A stretch of DNA of 64,000 nucleotides from Epiperipatus broadwayi (GCA_028023455.1 JAQFVV010000288.1:1032341-1096340), one strand, 5' to 3'. Positions 11,892 to 24,697 are shown, counted from the first letter of the stretch. Numbers and translations are program-made. The notes: a model not told the origin generated them from the sequence alone.

Positions 11892-14800
11892 TGTAACGGA
11901 AATAAGACATTTGTAACAGAAAGAATAATAAATTGATAGAAAATGATCCATTATTAACATATATGTTTATCTAATCTGTTATTTGTAACAGTAAGTAAAC
12001 ATTGTCACAGTATAGATAAATAGATGAGTGATGAAATGATAGTTGCCATAATTCTATAACCAAATAACACTAAACGGGATAATGATATGCTGCAGGGGTT
12101 CATCATTTGTAACAAAATAAATTAAATGAGAAATGAATTCCCTGTGTTAAAAAAAATACAATTTATAATAAAAAAAAGAAGAAAAAAAAAAAAAAAAAAA
12201 AAACAAAAATCTTTTTTTGGTGGTTTTTTTTTAATTAAATATAACATTATAGCCCGATTGCAACTATCCTAAACATTAATTCTGTCACATTAGTAATGAA
12301 ATAAATAAGTTATCTCATTTCTCCATATAAAATAACAACAATGACAATTAAAACTATCATCATTAAAGATTTAATAATATCTAAATATTGAGGATGTCAT
12401 TTGAACAATAAAACATACTGGCCATTGTCATCAAATAAAAGAATATTAAATATAGCAACTGAATAAAATTACCCACTTTGAGATTCCTGGAGTGCATTAT
12501 GCTTATCTCCCATACTAGGTTCTTTTAACAAAGAATCCTTCCTATTCTTCTTTCCAACCATATAAGACCATTCATGGTCACATGCACATACTGGTGCTAT
12601 TCATGACAACTTATAAAATATATATTATATAAAGTTAATATTATGAAGTTGGAAAGGGATTATATCACTCTTTATTCAGTTTAGCTAAGTATATGTGTTT
12701 TCCCACGAGCGCCACTAGATTGTTTTAAATCTAGATAAATATCTGTTTAGAGTGTACTGAGTTCAAACTCATTCGGTACATTTTTATCACACATGACTTG
12801 GATGATTAATAATAAAAAAATGACATTCTTACATTTTATCGATATCGATAAAATTACAAGATCCCAATATTACCAAAATTCATATTATAGATCAAAGATT
12901 CTTATAGACATTGCTAGCTCATTTACGTATATTGATGAACAGACATGTATAATCCTATTAATGGCTTCCAAACAAGCATGTGAAGACCATTATTGATATT
13001 GATGGCCATTTAACTAGATTATTTATCACAATATAAAGGTAATAATGATGATGATAATAATGATGAATGATAATAATAGTGATATCATAATAATAATGAT
13101 AATAATAGTGATAGTGATGATACTAGCCATAGCTTATTAATAAACTCACAACAATAAATTAATCTTTATAAACTCATAGGCATGTATTAAAAATTATCCT
13201 ATTTCAAACGGGGATTTAAATATTACATTCACTAGCATTTATATAAGTTTATAGTTATTTACTAAAATACTTTTATAGTTAAGATTAGGATTTAATAATA
13301 CTAGTGATGATGATTGATCATCATGAATCTCTTTGCATAATATTCAACTTTCTATAAATCTTTATTTACTACATATATTAATTATGCTAAACATTAGATT
13401 TAATGATTATAATTTATTAATGATGATGATGGCGATCATAACTCTTGTATAGTATTATTTGAAACATTTTAAGCAATAACACGATATCCATTTTTGATGA
13501 GGATGATCAAAACTCATGGACACAACCCAATTTTAGCTTTCCTACTATTGAACTATAATTATTAAAACTTGGTTATTATCAAGCTTAACCCTTAAATACC
13601 TAAATGTAAATCAACATTCTAGTTTACTTAACATTTTGCGAGCGCTTAATATTAGCAAGTGATTGCTCAATATTTACGAATGATGATTCTTAATATCTGT
13701 GAGCGATGATGATGATGATCATTTAAAACCATAGAATTAAGACAAGAAAAACACACAATATTTTTAATAAGAACTCAGAAAACCAATTAAGAATATATAA
13801 TTATATTTTATTAATACTATTACTCTTTCTTTCTTTCTTTAAAATCAAATTAATAATTAGATAAATGGCTTATTATTACATTAATTCAATACAAAAACTA
13901 ATACAAAAATTTATATAGAACAACCAAGCAAAATTCATAATATTTAAGTTGTCATTTTGGATAATTTTAAAATAAGCTGGCTTAAAATGACATTTTAAAA
14001 AAAATATATTTCATGGAATGCTTACTTAAGACTTTCTTAACTTATTATATTATAACAATAAATTTCATATGTAACTTGTGTGTTTTATTTCACTTCCATT
14101 CAAATGTGATTCCAGCTTTATAATTTACTATATTTAAACGAACTAGGTTTAACCTATTCTTTTGACATGTTTGTATAAGCAATTACACATGCACGCACAT
14201 TCGGTAATGTTAACATATATGTTTAAAATGTATACCCCTATATTAGAGATTAATACATAAATTACATATATATAAAAAATATTCATGCAACCTTTTAGCA
14301 AAAGAAAATAAAATACATTATTATCAATTTTAATATGCAACAAGATAAAATAAAAAAAAAAACATTATAAATGCATTTATTTATAGGTTGCTCATTATCA
14401 TAACAACTGAAGAACAATTAAAAAAAAAACATTTCAATATTACAATATAATAAAAAAAAAAATAATGAACATTTAAGTTTAAAGATTTAAACTGTATTTG
14501 TGTTATGTTATGTGATATTGAGAATAACTATAGATAAACAAGCCCTTAATGTTTCTGTATCAAAAGAAAAAAGAATAATGCTTTGAACAATAAATTAAGG
14601 TTTACTTTTAATAAGTAAGAATAAAAATCTGTTAAAGAAAGTTCATAGTTACCCGATCACTTTCACTTCTTATAAATGTCCTGAGTTTGAATTTTCAGAC
14701 TGCTTGTCTTTGCTCCATAAAAAAGAAAGTTATTGCAGATACTGTTAAGATAAACATGAATCAATTGACTTGCTTGTTTCTTTAATTCTAAAATTATTTA

Positions 14801-16218
14801 TTGTTGATTGGCTTCCTTCTACCATTTTAAAAAGAGCTATTATAAATACTTTTTAATAAGTATGTACTGGTGGATTTGCTTGTCTCTCCCATTTTTAAAA
14901 AATAATCGCTGTAGACACTTTAGATGACTGAGGTAAACTTTAACAAAAATTTGATTCATGGCTTCAAACTTGGCTATATATGGATTTTATACATTTTCTT
15001 TTCCTCTTCCTTCCCCTTCTCCATTCATCCAAAGGTAATGAGCCTTTAATAGACCAGGAGCCAGAAAAGAAGCATTTCATATAGCTTGTGTGGTTGGCTT
15101 CAAACTCTTTCATTTTGTTGGTTATTATTTGATTGGTATATGAGACCACAGTAGATTAGTGATTTTAACTCATTCTGTATTAATCAGGAAGCAGAAAAAA
15201 ATGGTTTAGCAATGCAGAGTCATGGTATTAAACTCAGAAAAATATGTTAATATCATTTCATAGAATTGTCAATAACATCTTCTTATAAATTCAATTTTGT
15301 TCCTTTTTCCTTCTTTTTCCAATATTAATATTGCTGGGAATTACTTGTATATCTGCACATCTTCATCTATTTTGACTTTATACAAGAGTCTTTTCCTTCT
15401 TTTCCCTTTTTCAATTTTTAAAGAGTGAAAAAAAAAATCAAATCGCCCACTTTCCTTTTCTTCTTTTTTCAACATTAATAACGAGGAAAAAATTGAGTGA
15501 GAGTTACATCTCTGTTTAATAATAATGACTGAGTGATCTTTAAACATCTCTCTTTAATAATAATGAAAACTGAGTGACTGTCTGCCTCTCTAATTAATAA
15601 TAATACTGAGTGACCTTTAAACATTTTATTCATTTATATTGCCAATCTTTGGTCAAAGAAACTGACCACCTGCATATCTTATCTTGAGATAAAAGATAAA
15701 AAATCAGAGTTTGACAAGTTGATGTTCTATCGCAATTTTACAAGAAAATTAATAATCACGCTTTATTACATCAAAGCACACTCTCTTTATAAAAATAATC
15801 TTAGACACAGATAACACAAACAATACAGCTGGAAATCTATATTCATTACAAACAGGTGTAAAAGCGTTTTTGTATTTATACAGATGTTCTTATTCTTTCA
15901 CACTCTTTTGCATGTGTACATTTTCAAATCTCAATCTCTTATCTAGATCACTTCATTTGACACTTTCTTTCTGATCTGCTTTATTTTAACCAAAAATAAA
16001 ACTAAATAACTGAATATATTAATTATTTAATAAGAAAAATAACATATTAAAATATCCTTTCTTACAACGTTATATTCATTCACCACCTATTAATTTATCA
16101 ACTATATATTACACATATAATATACGTACACATAAATCTATATATATATATAAAATAATTTTTTTTCTCAATTAAATAATATATATGTGTGGGACATGAG
16201 AACATACATATATGTACA
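11892..16218 (-). repeat. 3' LTR of the large LTR element
   Basis: This 4.3 kb arm is colinear with 18928-23181. Differences are scattered substitutions and small indels, concentrated in poly-A/T at 12120-12240 and in simple-repeat tracts. It contains GAT/ATG-rich simple sequence (about 13040-13130 and 13690-13715), several TTTGTAACAG strings near its left end and a short TTTC tract near 13826. A 61-codon minus-strand frame at 14964-15149 is identical in both LTRs, but that is expected from their near identity and does not show coding. Confidence 0.8.
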
Positions 16219-16232
16219 TTTGCCTCACTCCC
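16219..16232 (-). other. polypurine tract candidate
   Basis: On the minus strand the tract reads GGGAGTGAGGCAAA and is followed immediately by the TGTACATA start of the 3' LTR. This is the position expected for the plus-strand primer in LTR reverse transcription. Confidence 0.5.
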
Positions 16233-16477
16233 AAACAAAAAAAAAATTTTGATAGTCTCTTATGAAACTACCTCCCTAAACCATAAACCAAATGCTTAAT
16301 ATATGCATGTTTTTTTCTTTTTCAATACAAATTTGACTATGGTCTATTATTGATGACTATCCTCATGAACTATTAAACAAGTGTTCTTCATGTATCATTA
16401 CTTACTGATTCAGAACAACTTGCTATTGGATTTTCCTTGATCATGGGTCTACAATTTTCACTTAGATCATTGAAGTT

Positions 16478-16889
16478 GTTCCCAGGCCTACTTATATTTG
16501 GTTTGCTAGGTTTTGTGGAATAGGGTCAGCCTAACTGATTATTCATAATCCTAATGGTGGAGATCTTATAACTATATCTCTCCTCCCTCCTAGAATAACC
16601 TTCAGCTTTACTTTCTATAGCTCCCAGGGCATCCAACAGGTCTGCCACTCTTATTGGGGAGTACACATCATCCGCTATCATATATATATTCCCAGGCATT
16701 CTATGTTTGGTTTGCCAGGTTTTGTGGGAAATTGTCAGCCTAACTGGTTTGTTCCCATTCTCATATTGGAGACTTTATAGCCATAGCTCTCCTCCTTTCT
16801 ATGATAACTTTCAGCTATCCTTTTGGTAGCTCCCAATGTCTCAAACTTGTCTGCTACATTTACTGGGGCATATACATCAGCAGCTATCT
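16478..16889 (-). repeat. tandem duplication of the gag-like C-terminus
   Basis: Two diverged copies of about 200 bp (16478-16680 and 16690-16889) lie in tandem. The right copy is the C-terminal coding part of the 239-codon frame. The left copy lies beyond its stop but can be translated to a similar peptide: both keep DVY(A/S)P, VAD, ALGA or TLGA, and end in NQLG. Conservation at the protein level suggests the left copy was once coding. Confidence 0.7.
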
Positions 16890-17454
16890 TTAATTCTAAG
16901 AAACTAGCTTTACTGATTACATCTTCTAAAATCAATCTATAAGAATTAGCTTTACTGACTACATCTTTCCTGAGGTCAATTTGTTCCTGTACAGTGGCTA
17001 CCTTTACTTCTAGGTTATGGGTCTCACTGTATATATCCTCTTTGGGATTACTCTGTTTTTGAACAGCAGCTACCTCATCATTTTCATATGGCTTGAATAC
17101 AGTCACATAACCCTCTGGCACTATTTTTTGTTCTGGACTGGTCATCCTGTCATCTGTCTCTTTACTTGAATCAGTTACTTGATTATTCATTTCTTGCGAT
17201 GGTTGATCCATCTTATTATCAAGTCTCTTAGACTGTCCATTAAAAGACTCATGAATTGTTTGGAAGTACTGATCTATTTTCTGATTCATTTTTTTGAAGT
17301 GCTGATCTAGTTTAGTATCAAATTTTTGAGATTGTAGATCAAATTTCTGATTTATCTCCTGTGATTGTTGATCGAATACTTGCAACCACTCTGGAGGGCC
17401 TTGCTTCTCTACTTCCATTTCCTCAAAAGTTAATTCTTTTTCTTCCTCCATCAT
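16735..17454 (-). CDS. gag-like coiled-coil protein of the LTR element (239 aa)
   Basis: This is the only sizeable frame inside the LTR element, on its sense strand between the PBS and PPT, where gag is expected. The N-terminus is acidic (MMEEEKELTFEEMEVEK). Residues of about 25-95 form glutamine/lysine-rich heptads with repeated KFD, KID and KMDQ strings, which would give a coiled coil. Residues of about 95-240 are mixed and end in NQLG. No CCHC zinc knuckle and no protease motif are present, so a full-length gag is not proven. Gag proteins of some invertebrate Ty3/gypsy elements start with similar coiled coils; assignment here rests mainly on position. The start Met-Met is the first in frame after an AT-rich leader. 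Confidence 0.5.
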   Translation of the reverse strand: MMEEEKELTFEEMEVEKQGPPEWLQVFDQQSQEINQKFDLQSQKFDTKLDQHFKKMNQKIDQYFQTIHESFNGQSKRLDNKMDQPSQEMNNQVTDSSKETDDRMTSPEQKIVPEGYVTVFKPYENDEVAAVQKQSNPKEDIYSETHNLEVKVATVQEQIDLRKDVVSKANSYRLILEDVISKASFLELKIAADVYAPVNVADKFETLGATKRIAESYHRKEESYGYKVSNMRMGTNQLG

Positions 17455-18118
17455 AAATTTATAAAATATTTATAGTACTTATTTCTGTTCTGCTTTATTC
17501 TGTTCTGCTCTATTTTGTTCTGCTCCCTAATTTCCTATACATCCAGAGTTAAACACCTTTATCTATCCCCATATACTTTAAAATTTCCAACCACTCTTTC
17601 TCAGCCATAATTCTCCCCATCAATCTATCTATATCTCAAGTGCCCTTAATTAACTTAACCTCCATCATCACTCTTTTTCCTTTACCTATATATGATTGAT
17701 AAAGTATGAGGTCATAGTTCTATTTAAAACATTTATTTAAGAAAAAGCTATCTTTGCATATGTGTGTCCTTTTTATGCCATCATTTATCCAGTTTTTAAT
17801 GCTTTTATAAAACTTAACTCTCTCTATGCCCTATTTTAATACACTAAGCAAAAAAAAATTACTTATATAACATATGTGCCTATATTTATAATAGAGTTCA
17901 CATCTCAAGTTATTTATATACTCATCTATCCTTCTAGAGATCTGACAGATATTGACAGCCAAAAGAATGATTAGCAATTCACAATCATGAGATAGACAAA
18001 AGAATTCAATCACTGCACTTAAAGCACACAATGCTCCATGAACACTCAGATGATCACCCCAATTCAATCACTCTAAGCTACTACAACCCATAATAGTTTA
18101 TTGCAAACATTGTTGCAT
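17455..18118 (-). other. LTR-element leader, no gene recognised
   Basis: This lies between the leader minisatellite and the gag-like start on the minus strand. Repeated TCTGTTCTGCT-type strings occur at 17480-17525. A 78-codon minus-strand frame at 17831-18067 has no recognisable family and is not called. Confidence 0.45.
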
Positions 18119-18310
18119 TGCCCTGCTTACTTCCAAGTCTTAGGGGCTTTAATTCATCAAATACTGCCTTGCTTTTCTTTAAAGTCTTAGAGGCAACAAT
18201 TATATATCAGTAAAAAAATACTGCCTTGCTCTCTCTGGAGTCTTAGAGGCAAAATATTATGTATCAGAAAAACTATGCCTTGCTCTCTCTGGAGTCTTAG
18301 AGGCGAAATC
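18119..18310 (-). repeat. leader minisatellite, about 4 copies of a 55-60 bp unit
   Basis: Units share the string TGCCTTGCT...(T/A)AGTCTTAGAGGC on the plus strand. The two central units are nearly identical. They lie in the interior of the LTR element between PBS and gag-like frame, where packaging or dimerisation signals often sit; that role is inference only. Confidence 0.8.
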
Positions 18311-18907
18311 ATGGCAGGCCTACTGTTAACTGCTTCATGATAAATAATAACTGATATTATAATCTGGGTTGGAGCAGTGAATGAGATAAATCAATCACCA
18401 GTGGCATGAACACATCACATCCCCAAGGCAATGACAAAAATTCTCCATCATCAAAATTGTAACACAACCAACCAAACTCCAACAATCAAATATCCAATCC
18501 AACCTCCAAAATCATAGATTTTCTATTACACAAACTTTTCAAATATGAACAAAATTATTATTCTACAATTCAAGGCTATTAATATTTTTATGCTTATCTA
18601 GCAGCAACTCTATATTTCACTGATAAGAAAAATATTTAAAAAAACAGTGCTATTAACTTTAACACTTATTATAAGTTGTGATATCTTTATATTTTAAAAA
18701 TTGAAATTAAGCTGTTTAATGGCTGTATTTATTTATCATCATCAAAAATGCAATAACAGTAATCATCATCATCTAAACATCAGGCCAAAATATTTGTATC
18801 TAATAATAAAAAAAATTTTTTTTTCAAACTATACATCTGTCATCATTATATACTACTCATCTCTCAGGTATGTGGTGTATTTCAAAGCCTTATTTGGCTT
18901 ATTTCGA
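18311..18907 (-). other. LTR-element interior next to the PBS, no gene recognised
   Basis: This AT-rich segment is immediately downstream of the primer-binding site in the element's orientation. An 83-codon plus-strand frame across it is antisense to the element and has no recognisable motifs. Confidence 0.45.
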
Positions 18908-18925
18908 GCCCTAGTTGGTGCGCCA
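18908..18925 (-). other. tRNA primer-binding site candidate
   Basis: On the minus strand the site reads TGGCGCACCAACTAGGGC, starting two bases after the LTR terminal CA. The leading TGG complements a tRNA CCA end, and the site resembles lysine-tRNA-type PBS sequences (TGGCGCCCAAC...) with differences. Position and sequence together make this the strongest evidence for LTR retrotransposition. Confidence 0.65.
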
Positions 18926-18927
18926 TT

Positions 18928-21900
18928 TGTAACGGAAATAAGACATTTGTAACAGAAAGAATACTAAATTGATAGAAAATGATCCATTATTAACATATAT
19001 GTTTATCTAATCTGTTATTTGTAACAGTAAGTAAACATTGTCACAGTATAGATAAATAGATGAGTGATGAAATGATAGTTGCCATAATTCAATAACCAAA
19101 CACTAAACAGGATAATGATATGCTGCAGTGGTTCATCTTTTGTAACCAAATAAACTAAATAAAAAAAAATTCTCTTTTTTTTAAAAAAAAAAATTTTTAT
19201 TAAAAAAAAAAAAGTTTATAAAAAAAAAAAAATAAAATATAATTCTCTTTTAATATAAATATAACATTATAGCCCAATTGCAACTATCCCAAACATTAAT
19301 TCTGTCACATTAGTAATGAAATAAATAAGTTATCTCATTTCTCCATATAAAATAACAACAATGACAATTAAAACTATCATCATTAAAGATTTAATAATAT
19401 CTAAATATTGGGGATGTCATTTGAACAATAAAACATACTGGCCATTGTCATCAAATAAAAGAATATTAAATATAGCAACTGAATAAAATTACCCACTTTG
19501 AGATTCCTGGAGTGCATTATGCTTATCTCCCATACTAGGTTCTTTTAACAAAGAATCCTTCCTATTCTTCTTTCCAACCATATAAGACCATTCATGGTCA
19601 CATGCACACACTGGTGCTATTCATGACAACTTATAAAATATATATTATATAAAGTTAATATTATGAAGTTGGAAAGGGATTATATCACTCTTTATTCAGT
19701 TTAGCTAAGTATATGTGTTTTCCCACGAGCGCCACTAGATTGTTTTAAATCTAGATAAATATCTGTTTAGAGTGTACTGAGTTCAAACTCATTCGGTACA
19801 TTTTTATCACACATGACTTGGATGACTAATAAAAAAATGACATTCTTACATTTTATCTATATCGATAAAATTACAAGATCCCAATATTACCAAAATTTAT
19901 ATTATAGATCAAAGACTCTTATAGACATTGCTAGCTCATTTTATGTATATTGATGAACAGACAAGTATCATCTTATTAATGGCTTCTAAACAAGCATCGT
20001 GAAAACCATTATTAATATTGATGGCCATTTAACTAGATTATTTATCACAATATAAAGGTGATAATGATGATGATAATAATGATGAATGATAATAATAGTG
20101 ATATCATAATAATAATGATAATAATAGTGATAGTGATGATACCAGCCATAGCTTATTAATAAACTCACAACAATAAATTAATCTTTATAAACTCATATGC
20201 ATTTATTAAAAATTATCCTATTTCAAACTGAGATTTAAATATTACATTTACTAGCATTTATATAAGTTTATAGTTATTTACTAAAATACTTTTATAGTTA
20301 AGATTAGGATTTAATAATACTAGTGATGATGATTGATCATCATGAATCTCTTTGCATAATATTCAACTTTCTATAAATCCCTATTTACTACATATATTAA
20401 TTATGCTAAACATTAGATTTAATGATTATAATTTATTAATGATGATGATGGCGATCATAACTCTTGTATAGTATTATTTGAAACATTTTAAGCAATAACA
20501 CGATATCCATTTTTGATGAGGATGATCAAAACTCATGGACACAACCCAATTTTAGCTTTTCTACTATTGAACTATAATTATTAAAATTTGGTTATTATCA
20601 AGCCTAACCCTTAAATACCTAAATGTAAATCAACATTCTAGTTTACTTAACATTTTGCGAGCGCTTAATATTAGCAAGTGATTGCTCAATATTTACGAAT
20701 GATGATTCTTAATATCTGTGAGCGATGATGATGATGATCATTTAAAACCATAGAATTAAGACAAGAAAACAATATTTTTAATAAGAACTCGGAAATCAAT
20801 TAAGATATATAATTATATTTTATTAATACTATTACTCTTTCTTTCTTTAAAATCAAATTTACTAATTAGATAAATGGCTTATTATTACATTAATTCAATA
20901 CAAAACTAACACAAAATTTTATATACAAGTTTGTCATTTTGGATAATTTTAAAATAAGCTGGCTTAAAATGACATTTAAAAAAATATATATTTCATGGAA
21001 TGCTTACTTAAGACTTTCCTAACTTATTATATTATAAAAATAAATTTCATATGTAACTTGTGTGTTTTATTTCACTTCCATTCAAATGTGATTCCTGCTT
21101 TATAATTTACTATATTTAAACTAACTAGGTATAACCTATTCTTTTGACGTGTTTGTATAAGCAATTACACATGCACACACATTCGGTAATGTTAACATAT
21201 ATGTTTAAAATGTATACCCCTATATTAGAGATTAATACATAAATTACATATATATAAAAAATATTCATGCAACCTTTTAGCAAAAGAAAATAAAATACAT
21301 TATATCAATTTTAATATGCAACAAGATAAAATAAAATAAAAACATTATAAATGCATATATTTATAGGTTGCTCATTATCATAACGACTGAAGAACAATTA
21401 AAAAAAAAACATTTCAATATTACAATATAATAAAAAAAAATAATGAACATTTAAGTTTAAAGATTTAAACTGTATTTGTTTTATGTTATGTGATATTGAG
21501 AATAACTATAGATAAACAAGCCCTTAATGTTTCTGTATCAAAAGAAAAAAGAATAATGCTTTGAACAATAAATTAAGGTTTACTTTTAATAAGTAAGAAT
21601 AAAAATCTGTTAAAGAAAGTTCATAGTTACCCGATCACTTTCACTTCTTATAAATGTCCTGAGTTTGAATTTTCAGACTGCTTGTCTTTGCTCCATAAAA
21701 AAGAAAGTTATTGCAGATACTGTTAAGATAAACATGAATCAATTGACTTGCTTGTTTCTTTAATTCTAAAATTATTTATTGTTGATTGGCTTCCTTCTAC
21801 CATTTTACAAAGAGCTATTATAAATACTTTTTAATAAGTATGTACTGGTGGATTTGCTTGTCTCTCCCATTTTTAAAAAAATAATCGCTGTAGACACTTT

Positions 21901-23181
21901 AGATGACTGAGGTAAACTTTAACAAAAATTTGATTCATGGCTTCAAACTTGGCTATATATGGATTTTATACATTTTCTTTTCCTCTTCCTTCCCCTTCTC
22001 CATTCATCCAAAGGTAATGAGCCTTTAATAGACCAGGAGCCAGAAAAGAAGCATTTCATATAGCTTGTGTGGTTGGCTTCAAACTCTTTCATTTTGTTGG
22101 TTATTATTTGATTGGTATATGAGACCACAGTAGATTAGTGATTTTAACTCATTCTGTATTAATCAGGAAGCAGAAAAAAATGGTTTAGCAATGCAGAGTC
22201 ATGGTATTATACTCAGAAAAATATGTTAGAATCTCATTTCATAGAATTGTCAATAACCTCTTCTTATAAATTCAATTTTGTTCCACTTTCCTTTTTTTTT
22301 CCAATATTAATATTGCTGGGAATTACTTGTATATCCGCACATCTTCATCTATTTTGACTTTATACAAGAGTCTTTTCCTTCTTTTCCCTTTTTCAATTTT
22401 TAAAGAGTGAAAAAAAAAATCAAATCGCCCACTTTCCTTTTTTTTTTTTTTCAACATTAATAACGAGGAAAAAATTGAGTGAGAGTTACATCTCTGTTTA
22501 ATAATACTGAGTTACATCTCTATTTAATAATAATGACTGAGTGACTGTCTGTCTCTCTAAAATAATAATACTGAGTGACCTTTAAACATTTTATTCATTT
22601 ATATTGCCAATCTTTGGTCAAAGAAACTGACTACCTGCATATCTTATCTTGAGATAAAAGATAAAAAATCAGAGTTTGACAAGTTGATGTTCTATCGCGA
22701 TTTTACAAGAAAATTAATAATCATGCTTTATTACATCAAAGCACACCCTTTATAGAAATAATCTTAGACACAGATAACACAAACAATACAGCTGGCAATC
22801 TATAGTCATTACAAATAGGTGTAAAAGCGTTTTTGTGTTTATACAGACATTCTTATTCTTTCACACTCTTTTGCACGTGTACATTTTCAAATGTCAATCT
22901 CTTATCTAGATCACTTTATTTGACACTTTCTTTCTGATCTGCTTTATTTTAACCAAAAATAAAACTAAATAACTGAATATATTAATTATTTAATAAGAAA
23001 AATAACATATTAAAATATCCTTTCTTACAACATTATATTCATTCACCACCTATTAATTTATCAACTATATATTACACATATAATATACGTGCACATAAAG
23101 CTATATATATATAAAAGAATTTTTTTTTCTCAATTAAATAATATATATGTGTGGGACATGAGAACATATATATATATATAT
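18928..23181 (-). repeat. 5' LTR of the large LTR element
   Basis: This arm is the near-identical partner of 11892-16218. Its terminal CCGTTACA (minus strand) abuts the PBS. The outer end is blurred because the last matching string, GGGACATGAGAACATA near 23154-23169, runs into (TA)n and then an adapter-like string at 23184. The exact outer boundary and target duplication cannot be read. Confidence 0.8.
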
Positions 23182-23183
23182 TG

Positions 23184-23195
23184 GCTCTTCCGATC
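23184..23195. other. sequencing-adapter-like 12-mer
   Basis: GCTCTTCCGATC equals the 3' portion of the common Illumina adapter and stands out as GC-rich between two (TA)n tracts. It may be a leftover adapter at an assembly junction, so the boundary of the LTR element here should be treated with caution. Chance or a genuine sequence remains possible. Confidence 0.4.

Positions 23196-23197
<2 letters not shown>

Positions 23198-23271
<74 letters not shown>
23198..23271. repeat. (TA)n microsatellite
   Basis: About 74 bp of unbroken TA dinucleotides directly follow the adapter-like string. Confidence 0.95.
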
Positions 23272-23273
<2 letters not shown>

Positions 23274-24691
23274 GTTGAAGGCGCTCCTAAGTGACAGTTA
23301 TACATATATTTTTATAAGCTTTTAAATACTGTAATTTTAAATATTTATTTATAAATTTGCATATATATATATATATATATTAAATACATCATTTGTATTA
23401 ATCACAAATAATTAATGCCACCTGGTATTAGATCTAATAGAGGTTCAATGTCAAATTGTGATCTAACTGTCTAGCCAGTGCTGAACTTAGGGTATATAAA
23501 ATAATCATTAAGCTTGTGCATTTACATATATCAGACCTAAAGTATCTATCATAATAGAAACATTGGGATTCTGATACATGCTGATCATCATCAATGCTCT
23601 GTCCATATGGAACCATGAAAGTACTTATTCATAAATTAATTTCAAATCTGTACAAAAAGGTACAGTGAATGGACTTTCAAGATCAGCCAAATAATTATCT
23701 GTCTATCCAAACACAAACATATATCTCTATATCTTTATAAATTAACCATTATTGCTCATAAAATAGCTCATCCCAGAGACTATGACTGTGAACAAAAAGA
23801 AAATACAAAGACAGTAGTAGAATTCATTTTATCTTAAATAGTTTTATGTGATAATTTACAAATTCCTTTTATACAATGCTATGATAAAATCAAGTCAGAC
23901 TCATTCTGTTAATTCAGAGAGCAGATAGCTGAAGAAATAAAGACATCAACACAGAAGATTCCTATCAAAAAATTATCATTTATAACAACTAATAATAAAT
24001 TCAAAAAATTCAGAAAAATATAATGTGACAATTTCAAACCTAGCATCTATGCTCCATAGAAATACAATTTCATAAACAAATATCTTGTTGTCTCTTATTA
24101 CCTAATTAACATTACCTTTATTTCCATTATTCCCTTATTTCAGTGATTAAATCTGAAAACAATATTTTGCAATAAAAGATTACAAAATTAAGATTAGCTA
24201 AAAACAGTACCATGAAATTTATATTTTGAGAGAAAAATTAATGTTTAAAAAAATAATTTAAAAAATTATTCATTATTATCAATTATTTTTAATATTAAAA
24301 AAATATATTCGTAAAAGCAGATGTGCACATTACAATAGCTTATTATTATAAATTTCATTGTTTTCATTCTTCTTTTGTATTACAACTTTAAGTTTCTTTT
24401 CAATTTAGTTTAGTTAAAATTATCATAATAATTTTAGGATAGGTTAGCACAAGTTGAATATATCTATTTTTCTCTTAAAAGTTCTTCCATTAATTTTCTA
24501 TGTTAAACTATTCTTGCTTACTTGCAATCTTTTCTCTTAATTATTTTTACCCCCATCTACATTTTGTTTTAATTCAACTGGTTTATCTTCCATAATTTGA
24601 TTTTTTATTTTTATCTGGATTTTCCCATGATCTATGTTTTATTCCAACTATTTTAAAACATCTTTTTTAATCCTAATTGATCTTTCTTTCT

Positions 24692-24697
<6 letters not shown>
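23272..24697. other. AT-rich DNA with one copy of a diverged dispersed repeat
   Basis: No coding region is supported. The block at about 23500-23800 is similar in order and wording to 27490-27830; both contain the core ACATGCTGATCATC(A/C)TCAATG followed by a CTG...TGTCCA string. A short (TA)n lies at about 23361-23380. Confidence 0.5.
23500..23800 (+). repeat. dispersed repeat B, copy 1
   Basis: Diverged direct repeat of 27490-27830. Shared landmarks in the same order include CTGATCATC, ATGGA(C/T)TTT and AACCATTAT. No ends or coding capacity are evident. Confidence 0.45.

Larger units (their letters stand above)
11892..23181 (-). mobile_element. large non-autonomous LTR retrotransposon (LARD-like)
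   Basis: Two direct repeats of about 4.3 kb (11892-16218 and 18928 to about 23181) enclose a 2.7 kb interior. Read on the minus strand, the LTR ends in CCGTTACA. Two bases later a primer-binding-site candidate follows (18908-18925). A purine-rich tract (16219-16232) directly precedes the other LTR, which begins TGTACATA. That order (LTR, PBS, gag-like ORF, PPT, LTR) fixes the orientation as minus. The interior holds one gag-like coiled-coil frame and no recognisable protease, reverse transcriptase, RNase H or integrase, so mobility would require enzymes in trans. Long LTRs with a short, pol-less interior match the architecture described for LARDs in plants. In a 400 bp sample the LTRs differ by about four substitutions, so insertion looks recent on the scale of this window. 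Confidence 0.75.

Noticed and set aside
14964-15149. 61-codon frame identical at 21943-22128
   Set aside because: The identity follows from the two LTRs being near-identical; no sign of coding constraint.
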